Shown here in pieces: positions 27,085 to 37,512 of a stretch of 64,000 nucleotides of DNA (its first letter is position 1; each line of letters begins with the position of its first letter). A program made the position numbers and the translations under genes. The stretch is from positions 9,612,429-9,676,428 of the forward strand of contig CM030932.1 of assembly GCA_018136815.1 (NCBI GenBank), given 5' to 3'. The notes below the pieces were generated by a model. That model made no database searches, had not been told where the DNA came from, and saw only the letters and a program-made list of their open reading frames with translations. This stretch comes from Isochrysis galbana. Lineage: Eukaryota; Haptophyta; Isochrysidales; Isochrysidaceae.

Positions 27085-27560
27085 CCATCCGGATGGATCG
27101 TCGAAAACGGGCGCGCAGCGCGTCCGGTATCAGTTCGAAGTTGGGCTCTCCGGGCCTCCCTCGGAGACGTCAACCGTCAAATTGGCTCCACGGATGGCTG
27201 ATTTCAACGAGATTTCGGCGCGCGCCCCGCCCGATTGGCGTGACTGTGTGGGTGGCCCCTGTGTATTTGGTGTCCGGCGGGGTCCCCAATCCGGATGGAT
27301 CGTCGAAAACGGGCGCGCAGCGCGTCCGGCATCAGTTCGAAGTTGGGCTCTCCGGGCCTCCCTCGGAGACGGCTCAACGTTCAGTGGGCTCGGCGGATGG
27401 GTGATTTCGACGAGGGTTCGGCGCACGGCCTGCGCCCGATTGGCGTGACCATCCGGGTGGATCCTGTGTATTTGGTATCTGGCGGGGTCCCCAATCCGGA
27501 TGGATCGTCGAAAACGGCCACGCAGCGCGCCCGGCATCGGTTCGAAGTTGGGCTTTTTTA
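27085..27560. repeat. tandem repeat, about 205-bp unit
   Basis: Two full copies and one partial copy of a unit beginning ATCCGGATGGATCGTCGAAAA (near 27087, 27290 and 27495), containing TTCGAAGTTGGGCTCTCCGGG. Copies are about 85-90% alike by eye. Confidence 0.85.
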
Positions 27561-28809
27561 GCTTTTGTGATTTTATAGCGTCTTTTGTCAGTTTTTGATT
27601 ACGTTTTGTTCTGGGGGCCCAAGGGGGGGGTCCGGGTCCTAATGGGCCCCGGATATGTGCTAGTTGGGTGTATTGGGAACTTTCTCCCGAAAAAAATCCT
27701 CAAATTTCCTCAATTCTGAGATGGTCATTTTTCACCCCTTATAAAAAACACTGTTTGACCGCCCTACGAATGCGACACACGCTCGCCGCGCTCCGCCTCA
27801 TAGGCGGTGCGCCCTGCCTCTGCCCTGCATCACGCCGCCGCTTCCTCGTGATGTTGCTGCTTGGCAGCGAGCAGCTGGGCCCGAACCTCCTGCTCGTGAC
27901 GCGATAGCGTGCATCGTGCATCGTGCAGCGTCCGCGCGATCTAGAATTTCTAGCTAGAATCGTGGTGGGAAGCGCCGCGACCAGCGCCGGGTGCAGGCGA
28001 GCAGGTTGGAAATGTGCATGGCCTGTGTGCCTCTGCTGCCCAGATAGGCCGCAAGGAAGGCCCACAACAGCCGCTGGAGGCCTCTGTGCCCTGGGCGTCT
28101 GGGCGTGCGCCGAGCCCCCGCGTGCGCGGCCGCGCGGCCACGTTTAATAGGTGGTAGTCCAGAATCTTCAGATTTTTTTTTTCATGCAGCACGCGGCCAG
28201 TGTGGGCCAGTAGGTTGCAGTGCACAAACTCCCAGTTCGCCTCATTTTGTTTTCCTCCTGTTCCCCCCCCCCCCCCGCCCGCCCCCCTTACCTCCCCCCC
28301 GCAGCCAGAACGGGGCGGCGGCGAACTCCGAGGACGACGAGAGAGGAAGAAGAGAGAGAATGTCGGCGGCTGCTGCTGCGCTTTTGGTCGCGGCCCCTCG
28401 AAAGAGAGAGAGGGTTGCAACATGTATATATATGTGTGTGTGTGTATCTATGTGATGAAGTGCAGATGAGAGGGGTATGCGAGGGCGCCACAACGACGAC
28501 GACGACAAGGCGGGGTAATTGGAGTTTTAGTGCTTCATACAGTGGTTATAGAGGAGAGGGGGAAGAGGGCTGGAAGAAAAGAGAAGGATCCGCCTGAGGA
28601 TGAGCAAAAGAAAGGGGGGAAGGGGGAGGGGGGCGGAGAGGAAGGGGAAAATGCGGGAGAGGGAAGAAGGTAGAGGCAGAGAGCAAGACAGGACGACGGG
28701 GAGTGGGCAGGGAGGGAGAGAGAGGGCGACGGAAAAGAGGATCCACAGAAGAAGAGAAGTTTAAGGTTGGGGAGAGGGAAGAGGGCACGCGCGTGGCAGA
28801 CAGAGAGCC

Positions 28810-28859
<50 letters not shown>

Positions 28860-28987
28860 AGGGAGAAGGAGGGAGGGAGGGAGGGAGGGAAGGAGGAAGG
28901 GAGGGAGGAAGGGAGGGAGGAAGGAAGGGGGAGAGGGACAGAAGGAGGTAGGAAGAGTTAGAGACAGGGAGGGAAGGAGAGAGAGAG
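27561..28987. other. intergenic with polypurine microsatellites
   Basis: Includes an AT-richer block (27560-27760), a TGTGTGTG/TATATA patch (28425-28450) and a (GA)n then GGGAGGGA tract (28815-28960) ending just before the lipoxygenase-family start codon. No gene supported. Confidence 0.5.
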
Positions 28988-31900
28988 ATGTCTCCCACTC
29001 CCACTCCGCCACGCGTCCCACCGCCTCAGCAGTCGTATGTCCTGTTGAAAAAGGCGGAGAACGCTCGCGCCTCCACCACTCCAACACAGTACATGAGTGC
29101 AGCCGCAGCGAGGGCCGCGCAGCGCGACCTCGAGGCAGGGGGGGAAGCGCATCGCTCTGCCAATGCTTCCGCCGCCGATCCCGCCACCGGTTGGCCTGTG
29201 ATGCAACCTGAGCCGCTGCCGCCGTATGTGACGCTGTCCGAGCGCATACGCACTTTCCTCTTCCCTGAGGCCATCTCCTGCGGTACTGCATGCGTCAGAC
29301 TGCCGCTCTACATGTGCATTGGGCTGATTTTCTCACCGCTACTCGTGGTCCTCGGCCTCTTCGGCGGGATCATGGTCATCGTCCTCGCCATCACGTTGAG
29401 CTACCCGCTGGCCACGATGCTTTCATGGTGCTTCCCACGCTTCTGGCCTGGCTTCAGCCCCCCCACCGCAATGGTCTGGAAGCTCGCCAAGCTGTTCCAA
29501 ACGTACCGCGCATCCAAGTGGTACTTTCCGAGGCCGGGAGAATGGAAGCAGGAGAACCTTGCGGAGAAGCGGGAGCTGTCGACGGCTCTCCTCCACTACG
29601 CAATTGCTATCCAAGTTCCGCTTGGCAACGAGGATGAGCTCGCCACTCAGTTGGGCGAGCTGCGCAAGGTGCCCCCCCCTCCCGAAAAGCCAGTGCAGAC
29701 GGAAGGGTTGACGATGCCAGCTTTCTACTTCATGGTGCCTGACACGCCTATCAACGATCAAGAGACGTTCGATCATGGCGAAGACCCTGTTGCATACGTG
29801 ATGAACTCTCTGAGGTGCGCAACTCTCGGGTGGCCATGTGTACTCTGATGGCAGTGTACCTCAGACCATTCACCACCCCCAACCTTGTTCCCCCCACACC
29901 CTCCCGACTCTGTTGCGTGCAGGTTCATCTACCCCGAATCGCGACAAAGGTGGCCGGAAAAACTGACGGATCAGGCACTGACATGGTTCTGCGTGCACGG
30001 CCTCGGAGCCCATAGGCTGGAGGTAGTCACGGATGCGATGCGCAAGTCTTACGCAGCCGCGAAGCTCGCCCCCAAGTCTGCTAAATACGTTGTGCGGACC
30101 AACAATCTCGCTACACTGCCGATCAAAGCTGGCTGTGACTCGTATGGCGGCGACTGCTTTCTCGACGACGGCTTCAACGTCATCTGCATTATTCGTATGA
30201 TGCCGGTGAATACCCCGGTGGCCCCTCCTTTCGCCCTCCTCAATGAACAAAGATCGCCTCAACCCCCGATCACATGAATTGCGTCGCTCCCCCGCATGGA
30301 TTGCGCACGTTTACACGGTGCAGGCTGAAGATGACCGCATCTGTCCGGCACGAACAGGTGCCAGTCTACGAGCCGGAAAACTATGAGATGTATTTTCCAC
30401 CGAATTCACCGCTTCTGCTCAGTCATGACCCTGAAGACGACGAGGAAGTCAAACCTGACATCTCACATATGAAAGTCTCAGTTCGGTCTCGTGCATGCGC
30501 AAGCACCACATCCAGCAGCGGCGCCGCCGCCTCTGGGGCATCGAGCGGCAAGCGCTTTCACACGGCGGAAGATGTCGACGTAAACCGCGAATGGGAGTAT
30601 GCCAAGTTTGTATTCCGCAGCTCGGTGTTTGGAATGGTCACGTTCGTAGATCACCTCTGTACGCCGCCCGCCCATGCCAAGGCCCGTTACTTGGTAGGCA
30701 TGGCTTTCCTGCTGTCAAGATATACACAGACATGTCCACAGGACTGTCGCGAGGCCCGCTTCCCAAGCCTTCGCTTGACTCTGCTTGACAGATGGCTTGC
30801 ACCTTCAAGTCTCTAACATCTTCACTACGGCAATGCGTGAACGACTGCCCAAGTCCAACCCGCTTCGCTCCTTCCTTGTGCCGTTCACGTATGGCGCTAT
30901 TTCGATCAACGATGCAGCACGCCTAACTCTGGTCACGCCCAATTCCTGGCTGCCACGCGTGCTGCCCTTCAACGACGAGGGGCTGCAGCTCGCGTGGGCC
31001 AACGCCCACTCTATGCTACCAGTCACAAGCGCGCCGCCTCAAACGAAGAAGTTTTTGTTCGATATTTTCGATCGCGGCGCCTACTGCCACGAGAAACTTG
31101 CGAGCGGCCTCAACACTGAGTATTGGCGGCAGGTGTGCCCCACGCCCTCCCACCCTTTTGTTTGGGGAGACTGGCATGACCATATCCTGTTCATCTCGCG
31201 AGGTTCGCTCCCTGCTCGGTGCTAGGCGCTGGAGTACTGGAAGACCGTGCACGGCTTCGTGCTTGAGATCTTGAGCACCTACTGGCCGAATCGGAGCGAA
31301 CTCGTCAACAACGGTGACATCACAGCCTTCATGCTACAAGTCATCAGCAACCTCCAGGCCACCTCGGGTCTTATCGATGTTACCTGTATCGATCCCGATT
31401 CCGCATGGGCTAACCTGACTGAGGTGAGATGGTTCTGCACAGCGCAAGGCCTATCCTTTCCCGGCAATGAAGTCGTCGCATTCCTCGCCCAGGTCGTAAA
31501 ACTCGGACGCGCTAGCCTCCAAGCCACACCTCTCAGCCATGGTCATGTTTCGCGCGACAGGAGGAAAGGTGGACTCTCGTGACCAACGCCATCGCGACCT
31601 TCATCAACTTGGTGACGGCAGGGCACGAGCAGGTTGGGCAGGTCCAAGTCTACGCCCAGGATCCGACGTTCGCCGCATTTTCGTGGTCGACAAAGGTGTG
31701 CGCCGCGTGGGACTGCGAAGTCCATGAACAGACTCACCCCGACACACAAAAATCACGTCCATGCTCAGATTCGTAATGAGGGCGTCATCGCTGCACCAAA
31801 ACCTGTCGCACTGGGTCAAGGGCTCATCATGACGCTCACATCAACGCCGATGCCTAAACTCATGGTGACGGCGCCTGAGTACAACTGGAGCAAGATTTGG

Positions 31901-32086
31901 CTCCGTCGGACTCCAGAAGAAGGCGCCGCCTTAGATGGAATTTTTGCGAGCTTCCAAAACGAACTTTCGTCTTTTGCAGACATGGTGCACCGGTACAATG
32001 AGGGTGCTTCCGAGCGGCCGTTCCCCAACAACCATGGCTTGTGGGCATACGATACTTCGCAGCTCGAAACCTCCGTTTCGATTTAA
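28988..32086 (+). CDS. lipoxygenase-family protein with N-terminal membrane segment
   Basis: Seven exons: 28988-29814, 29923-30205, 30331-30658, 30792-31132, 31226-31423, 31561-31695, 31769-32086; 2430 nt, 809 residues; the exon 3 start could instead be 30358. Introns are 73-137 bp with GT-AG ends. Iron ligands expected of lipoxygenases: two His in DHLYGLH (H-x4-H, created by the exon 3/4 join), His in LVTAGHEQVGQ, and the C-terminal Ile in LETSVSI. The block NPLRSFLVPFTYGAISIN matches the helix after the first two ligands. The position four after the third His, usually Asn/His/Ser, is Gly. Residues about 100-160 hold a long hydrophobic stretch (LPLYMCIGLIFSPLLVVLGL and onward), suggesting membrane anchoring, which ordinary lipoxygenases lack. 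Likely oxygenates polyunsaturated fatty acids. AATAAA lies at 32344. Confidence 0.83.
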
Positions 32087-32343
32087 TCGTCGCAATCAGG
32101 CATGGCGGCCGAGTTTTGCTCTTATCCGAGTGGTTTGCTACAGGGCCGAGGCGCAACGACAGGCAACGAGTGATCGTAGGCCGCCGGCCTCCGTTGGTGT
32201 TTGCGTGTTGTGCTGGTGATGATTGTTGTGCATGAGGTGCTTTTGACCGAGCGAAAGACCGGCCGCTTTGTGCAGTGTGTTGCGGCCTGCACGCACCCCA
32301 TCATTTGACGTGAATATGGGAGCTTTGCCGATGCCAATATCAC

Positions 32344-32349
32344 AATAAA
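32344..32349 (+). terminator. AATAAA polyadenylation signal
   Basis: Canonical hexamer 258 bp after the lipoxygenase-family stop codon. Confidence 0.5.
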
Positions 32350-32375
32350 GAAATGGTTCTCACCTTTCATTAAAA

Positions 32376-32767
32376 CGCGTTAGAACGATAGGGTCATGGA
32401 GCGCGCCACGCTTCCCTCCTCATTCGCCGCCCACCCCGCCGCGCCGGCCGACAATCGTGGCCGACGCCGCGCAGCAGCAGCGCCCTCAAGCTCAAGCCAC
32501 ACCAGTCCAGGTGCACGCGAGCTTCGGCCCGCGACGCACTCAGAGGGTGCAACTTCAGGTTTGGTTGTTTTTTCGGCAGCTACCCCCATGTGGACGGTAT
32601 AAGTTCTACTTGGAGGGCCCCCTCATTAAAGTACAAAAATGCCGGCACCGCATGGGATGGGGTGCGCGCGGCCGACGCCGCCTGTGCCGCATAGCAGGTG
32701 CGTCTGTCAGTTTTGGGCGGTACCGCCGGTGGTGCCTTGCGCGTGCATGGCCGATGGAAGATTAGAG
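32376..32767 (+). repeat. hairpin-headed repeat, copy 4 (diverged)
   Basis: Begins with AACGATAGGGTCATGGAGCGCGCC (positions 32384-32407), identical to the head of the copy at 61660, but the following 68-codon frame diverges quickly and lacks the LSPKRPR block. The hairpin stem is degraded here. Confidence 0.5.
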
Positions 32768-33581
32768 AGCAGGCGCGACGCCGGCCCACCCTGGACGGTG
32801 TGACGGCCGAAATCGTATCAGACATACGCTGCGGGTTGGAATGGATCCACCTCAAGCCAGCGTTCGAGAGATAGGTGCACGGCGGGTGCGCGATAATCAA
32901 GTCCCAACCAAGGTCTTGGACGAGATCGGCATCCCCGTCGAAGTGGGGAACGTAATCGACTTCGGACGGAAACAGGTCGCACGTCGCTACATCAGCGCCA
33001 GCGAGAAGAAACATCGACGAGACCACTCCACTCGTCTCGCCGATAACCAAGACGCGAGGACACGAGATGCCGTCGGCCTGCACGGTCTCGACGTCACGCC
33101 TAATGTCACCGAGCGTGGTACAGATTTCTTCGAAGTGGATGGGAAGTACCTGAGCTGGAGACTCAGGCGGTTGACCGGGCCGAAGAACGAGCTGTGCCGC
33201 CTCGGCGATATCTTTCGGCATAACGTGCGCGGCACCGTGGGCAGCGGCACGTTGGAAAGCGAGATCGAGGACGTACGAGAGGGCCTCGCCCTCCTTCAAG
33301 GAAGGACGAGTGCGCGTGAGATGAATGAGCAAGTCTTCAGCGGCTTGAACCAGAGTCAAGCGCGCTGAAACTTGGCTAGGCGGAACGATAGCAGAAACGT
33401 ATACGGGATTGCGAGTGACCGGGGTCGACGGAGACGAAGCGGCTAATATGCGAGCCATCTGAAAAGAGCGGGACGCGGCAGCCAGAAGAGAATCGAACGC
33501 GAATAGAGAGGGTTGAGCACGAAGCAATCGACGAAATGCGCGTTGCACGACGGAGGGCATAGTTGCGAATACCCCTTCGAT
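32768..33581 (-). pseudogene. internally deleted chromovirus relic retaining methyltransferase region
   Basis: About 40 bp matching the RNase H part of the intact element (6303-6343) is fused directly to sequence matching 9918-10695, a deletion of about 3.6 kb. The remaining frame covers the unknown N-terminal pol region and the first 85 residues or so of the methyltransferase-like domain, including the PPC motif, without stop codons. The + strand LINE begins where homology ends. Confidence 0.9.
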
Positions 33582-36500
33582 TCACACCTAGACACGCTAA
33601 CGGCGACATCCCGGCGATGTACGCCGGAGTGAGATGGGAAGACCCGCAGCCGGCCCTGGAGGAAGACAAGGTAGCAACTGAGGACTCCGCGATTTTGGCT
33701 TCGTTGCGGAGCTACTACGTATGGCTTTTCAGCGAAAAGATCTCTCAAGGCGCGGAGCCCCTCCTTCATGCGCTAAGGCAGCGTCAGATACCGACGAGTC
33801 ATAGATCCTTTTTGGACAAACCTATCGGATACTCGGAGATCATAAGGGCTATACGACAAATGGCGAAAGGTAAATCCACGGGACCGGACGGCATACCCAT
33901 GGAGTTCTACCAAAGCTTCGAAAAGCTAGTGGCCCCGCGACTGATGGACATGTTTCACGAAGCCTACCGGACGGGGGCATTACCGGAGGATACGTGCTCG
34001 GGTGATATAGCTTTGCTCTATAAAAAAGGAGATGCCAGGGACCCGAGGAACTATAGACCAATTACGTTGCTCCAAACGGATTACAAAATCCTCGCCAGGG
34101 TCCTAGCTAACAGACTCAAAAAAACGATACATACGATCATCTCCAAGGAGCAAGTGGGTTTCGTGCCTAGGAGGATGATAGGCGAAGCCACCCATCTTTT
34201 AAAGCTAGTGCAAGCGTATCTAGATGACACAGACGAAGAGGGCCTAGCCCTGGCGATAGACTGGGAGAAAGCTTTCGATAGAGTCAGTTGGGATTATTAT
34301 CATAAAGCGATACAAGCGCTGGGCTTCGGCCCTGGTTACTCTAGATGGCTAGCGCTTTTAACTAACATGGATTCACTTCCGATCAGGTGGATCAAGGCTA
34401 ATGGAAGACGTAGCAATCCCTTCACGATACATTGCGGCATGCCCCAAGGGTGCCCGCTATCGCCCCTAGCTTTTCTCCTAGTGGCCGAAGGCCTGACGCG
34501 CTTAGTCAACGCCGACCCTGAGATGAAGGGAATCACGATAGGACCTAGAGAGTTAAGGCTTTCGCAGTTCGCGGACGACACGCAAATTTTAGCGAACTCC
34601 TTCGAGTCATTGGAGAGGGCGATGCACATTTTAGAAAGCTACGGAGCCGCCACCGGGGCTAGGGTGAACAAAAGCAAGAGCATACTAATACGAATGGGAT
34701 CACTTACGGGGGCGCGGGTCCCAGAGACGCTAGCGTATCTTAAAACACTCGGCGAGGGCGAATATGCTACCATACTAGGAGTCCCATTCTGGGAAGGACT
34801 AGACAATGACTCCTTTTGGGAGAAGCTTTACGCAAAGCTTAAGAAGAAAGTCGCAGCATGGAAAGGACTGACGAATCTCTCTATTCATGGAAGGACGCTA
34901 CTAGTGAACTTCATAATATACGGGACGCCGAGATATTGGCTGTCCACGTCCACCCCTCCGGCGTGGTTCATGGAGGCCATAGACTCGGACGTTCAAACCA
35001 TACTATGGGATAGGTCCCCCCGACTACAAGCGGACGAGTTAGGCTCCTCGCAAGAGGGCAGAAAATGGATAACTTTTCCGACGTACCCCAGAGTAGGGAC
35101 GAGCGAAGACGGGCCCCTATTGGGGGTTGGACTACTCCCCATGGCCGAACACACGCGAGCGCTTCAAGCGATATGGATAATCCGGTACCTCAACCCGTCC
35201 ATGGCGGAATGGAAAACAGTCTTAGATCAGTGGTTCAGCCGCACCCCCTTAGGGCGATCAGCAGTCTTTTCGAAGGTCGACTCGAAGAGCCTCACGGCTA
35301 GCATTCGCGGTAATAACACGCTCCCGGCCTTTTGGAAGCATGCGCTTGAGAATTTTAGACGGATTAATTTCCTTAGGGAAGAATTCACACGGGAAGGAAC
35401 TCAGGGCTCCCCGATATGGCACGACCTTTTCCACAAACCTCCGGCGATTCACTATTCACATAGGTCGAAATGGGAGTCTCTACAGACAGTTATCGTACAT
35501 AATACTATTAACCCGGGTACAGGGGACATATACACCACAGAGGAATGCGCGGCTTACTTGCCGGACGGAGAACGCTGGATGCGCCATAGAGGAAATTACA
35601 TATCGGTAGGCCCCTTTCTTAAGTCGTGGGAAAAGATATCTGAATGGACTAGATCAAGACTAGTGAATACCACATTCGACTATATAGACCTTCTCAGAAA
35701 ACAAGCGAAGCCCCCGCCCCCGGCTCCGGAGGAGCAAGAGTTAGTCCCCCAAGAAGATCCGGACGCACACGATTTAGGCGACATTCTAGTCGACAAAGAC
35801 CATAACTTTTATCTGCGCCGAAGGGGCGACTACCACAAAGTCCAGCTCAACGTTATGGGAGAGCCCCACATCCACGAGCGGATCAGCCCGCAACTATTGC
35901 CCGACGAGCTATACACTCCGCTGAAGTGGGGACGAGCGTACGACGGCCCGGCGGAAACGGCGTATCCGATACCCCAAGAATACACGCTAAAAGGCACGCA
36001 TACAACGCTAGAGGATGTAAGTGTCAGGGTCTTGACTAAAGCGTTCCTCGCATTGAGGAAAACAAAAGCACAAAAATCCACGCTAAGATGGGAAAAAAGG
36101 CTACCGGTCCTCTCGGGAAAGTGGAAACAAGTATCGCAATTGTATAAATACAACTTTTTAACGCCTAGAGACTCTTATTTGCATTTCAAACATGTCCTAC
36201 ATAGAAGGATAGCTACGGCGAACCGTTTTGCTGACGATCCAACATGCCGCTTTTGCGGCATAGCCCCTGAGAGTTCCACTCACCTGGCCTCATGTATCGC
36301 GACGGAGCCCGTCTTTGAATTCATAGAAGGGCTTCTGGGGATTAGCCTTAGGCCGGGATCCGAAACAGCCCAACGTCTTTTCTGTTATCAGGTGGATAGA
36401 CCGCACCCCTCCTCAGGATACTTAGGTATCCTGGCGTGGAGGTACATCCTAACCGACTTCTACAACATCCAGTATGGCAACTCGGACGGCAGGTCCGTTA

Positions 36501-37035
36501 AGTCGATTTTAAGAGCGACACTTACGAGATACCACCTGTTAGTAACGGCGAAAGTCGGTTTCTTTCAGAGGCTAAAAAAACAACGAGAGAATATGGGGTT
36601 ACACGCCCCGAGCAACAAACATATTAAGAAGATGGTAAGCCCGCTGTACACGGTGGACAAGGATTTCAACATAGGAACATCGGAGGACCTCCTACGAGCG
36701 GCAAGAGGTCTGGACCTACGACACATCACCTAAAGTAGCTTAACCTCTTAGTCGGAATCACAGCGCTTATTAAAGAGGAGCCTAAGAGATTTAAGTGAGG
36801 ATAACCTGAGCCAACACCGACACAAAGGACGAACCACAGTCTCCCGCCCCCTTCTCTCCAACTCCTGGCCGAAGCAGCGCGCGCGGCCTCCCCGGAACCA
36901 GCTTCTCCGAAAATGAGGGAACTGGGAAAGGGGAAGGGGGTTGTTAGGGGTTAAGGTCGGGTAGTAGGGAGGTACACTAGCACACTGCCTCACGCCGCAC
37001 ACGTAGCGGGGAATTTTAAGAAGATTTTTTTTTCT
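33582..37035 (+). mobile_element. 5'-truncated LINE (non-LTR retrotransposon)
   Basis: Non-LTR element whose left end abuts the chromovirus relic, so the endonuclease part and 5' UTR are missing. It ends in TTTTAAGAAGATTTTTTTTTCT rather than poly(A). The 3' UTR (about 36734-37035) matches the LINE tail at 62321-62640 on the opposite strand, which confirms the end. Confidence 0.9.
33587..36733 (+). CDS. LINE reverse transcriptase (ORF2-like, lacks endonuclease)
   Basis: About 1050 codons open to the stop at 36731-36733; the true N-terminus is lost. RT motifs in order: KGKSTGPDGIPMEFY, DARDPRNYRPITLLQTDYKI (motif 1), LALAIDWEKAFDRVSW (motif A), GMPQGCPLSPLAFLL (motif B), LSQFADDTQILA (catalytic FADD, motif C). 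Near residue 910 a zinc-finger of zf-RVT type, CRFCGIAPESSTHLASC, follows, typical of plant and algal L1-clade-like elements. The encoded protein primes reverse transcription on nicked target DNA. No stop or frameshift appears in the retained part, so truncation is recent or the copy is young. Confidence 0.95.
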   Translation, partial: PRHANGDIPAMYAGVRWEDPQPALEEDKVATEDSAILASLRSYYVWLFSEKISQGAEPLLHALRQRQIPTSHRSFLDKPIGYSEIIRAIRQMAKGKSTGPDGIPMEFYQSFEKLVAPRLMDMFHEAYRTGALPEDTCSGDIALLYKKGDARDPRNYRPITLLQTDYKILARVLANRLKKTIHTIISKEQVGFVPRRMIGEATHLLKLVQAYLDDTDEEGLALAIDWEKAFDRVSWDYYHKAIQALGFGPGYSRWLALLTNMDSLPIRWIKANGRRSNPFTIHCGMPQGCPLSPLAFLLVAEGLTRLVNADPEMKGITIGPRELRLSQFADDTQILANSFESLERAMHILESYGAATGARVNKSKSILIRMGSLTGARVPETLAYLKTLGEGEYATILGVPFWEGLDNDSFWEKLYAKLKKKVAAWKGLTNLSIHGRTLLVNFIIYGTPRYWLSTSTPPAWFMEAIDSDVQTILWDRSPRLQADELGSSQEGRKWITFPTYPRVGTSEDGPLLGVGLLPMAEHTRALQAIWIIRYLNPSMAEWKTVLDQWFSRTPLGRSAVFSKVDSKSLTASIRGNNTLPAFWKHALENFRRINFLREEFTREGTQGSPIWHDLFHKPPAIHYSHRSKWESLQTVIVHNTINPGTGDIYTTEECAAYLPDGERWMRHRGNYISVGPFLKSWEKISEWTRSRLVNTTFDYIDLLRKQAKPPPPAPEEQELVPQEDPDAHDLGDILVDKDHNFYLRRRGDYHKVQLNVMGEPHIHERISPQLLPDELYTPLKWGRAYDGPAETAYPIPQEYTLKGTHTTLEDVSVRVLTKAFLALRKTKAQKSTLRWEKRLPVLSGKWKQVSQLYKYNFLTPRDSYLHFKHVLHRRIATANRFADDPTCRFCGIAPESSTHLASCIATEPVFEFIEGLLGISLRPGSETAQRLFCYQVDRPHPSSGYLGILAWRYILTDFYNIQYGNSDGRSVKSILRATLTRYHLLVTAKVGFFQRLKKQRENMGLHAPSNKHIKKMVSPLYTVDKDFNIGTSEDLLRAARGLDLRHIT

Positions 37036-37512
37036 GTTGGTGGGGCTAGCTATAGTCTATAGTAGCCTATCCCCTATGTTTGAGAGTTTGAGAGTAAGTG
37101 TGAGAGCCATTACTTGTTCCTAGACTATTAACAATCACAACAATGACGAATACAACGTTGGCAATGACAATGTACAATGTACAATGTAGGCTGTTTATGT
37201 TCTCCGGCTGGCGGCTGGGGTTTCTGATCTCTACACACGTTGTTAACGTGAAGCAAGGGCGGCGAGTAGCGGACGAAGCCGTTCAGTCTTGTGAATACGG
37301 GAAGGATGGGACACGAGAAAAGAGAAGAGACCTCTGGATCTCGAGATCGCTCGAGCGAGCGGCAAGGTGGACGGAGCTGCTCCGCCCGGTCGCGCGTTCC
37401 CTCCCTATCTCTTTCGCTTCCCCCCCTTCCGCTTCTCTGCCGATCCCCCCCCGCCCCCTTCCTTCCCCCTCCCCTTGGCACCGCCCGTCTGCCCGCACCG
37501 GCGTACTTTCGC
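37036..37512. other. intergenic, pyrimidine-rich FOXRED1 promoter region
   Basis: The last 110 bp before the FOXRED1 ATG are C/T-rich on the + strand. No other gene supported. Confidence 0.5.

Noticed and set aside
27040-27105. tRNA-like block on the minus strand (GGGCTCAAATCCTGG)
   Set aside because: It resembles a T-arm, but I could not fold an acceptor stem, D-arm and anticodon loop; possibly tRNA-derived repeat at most.
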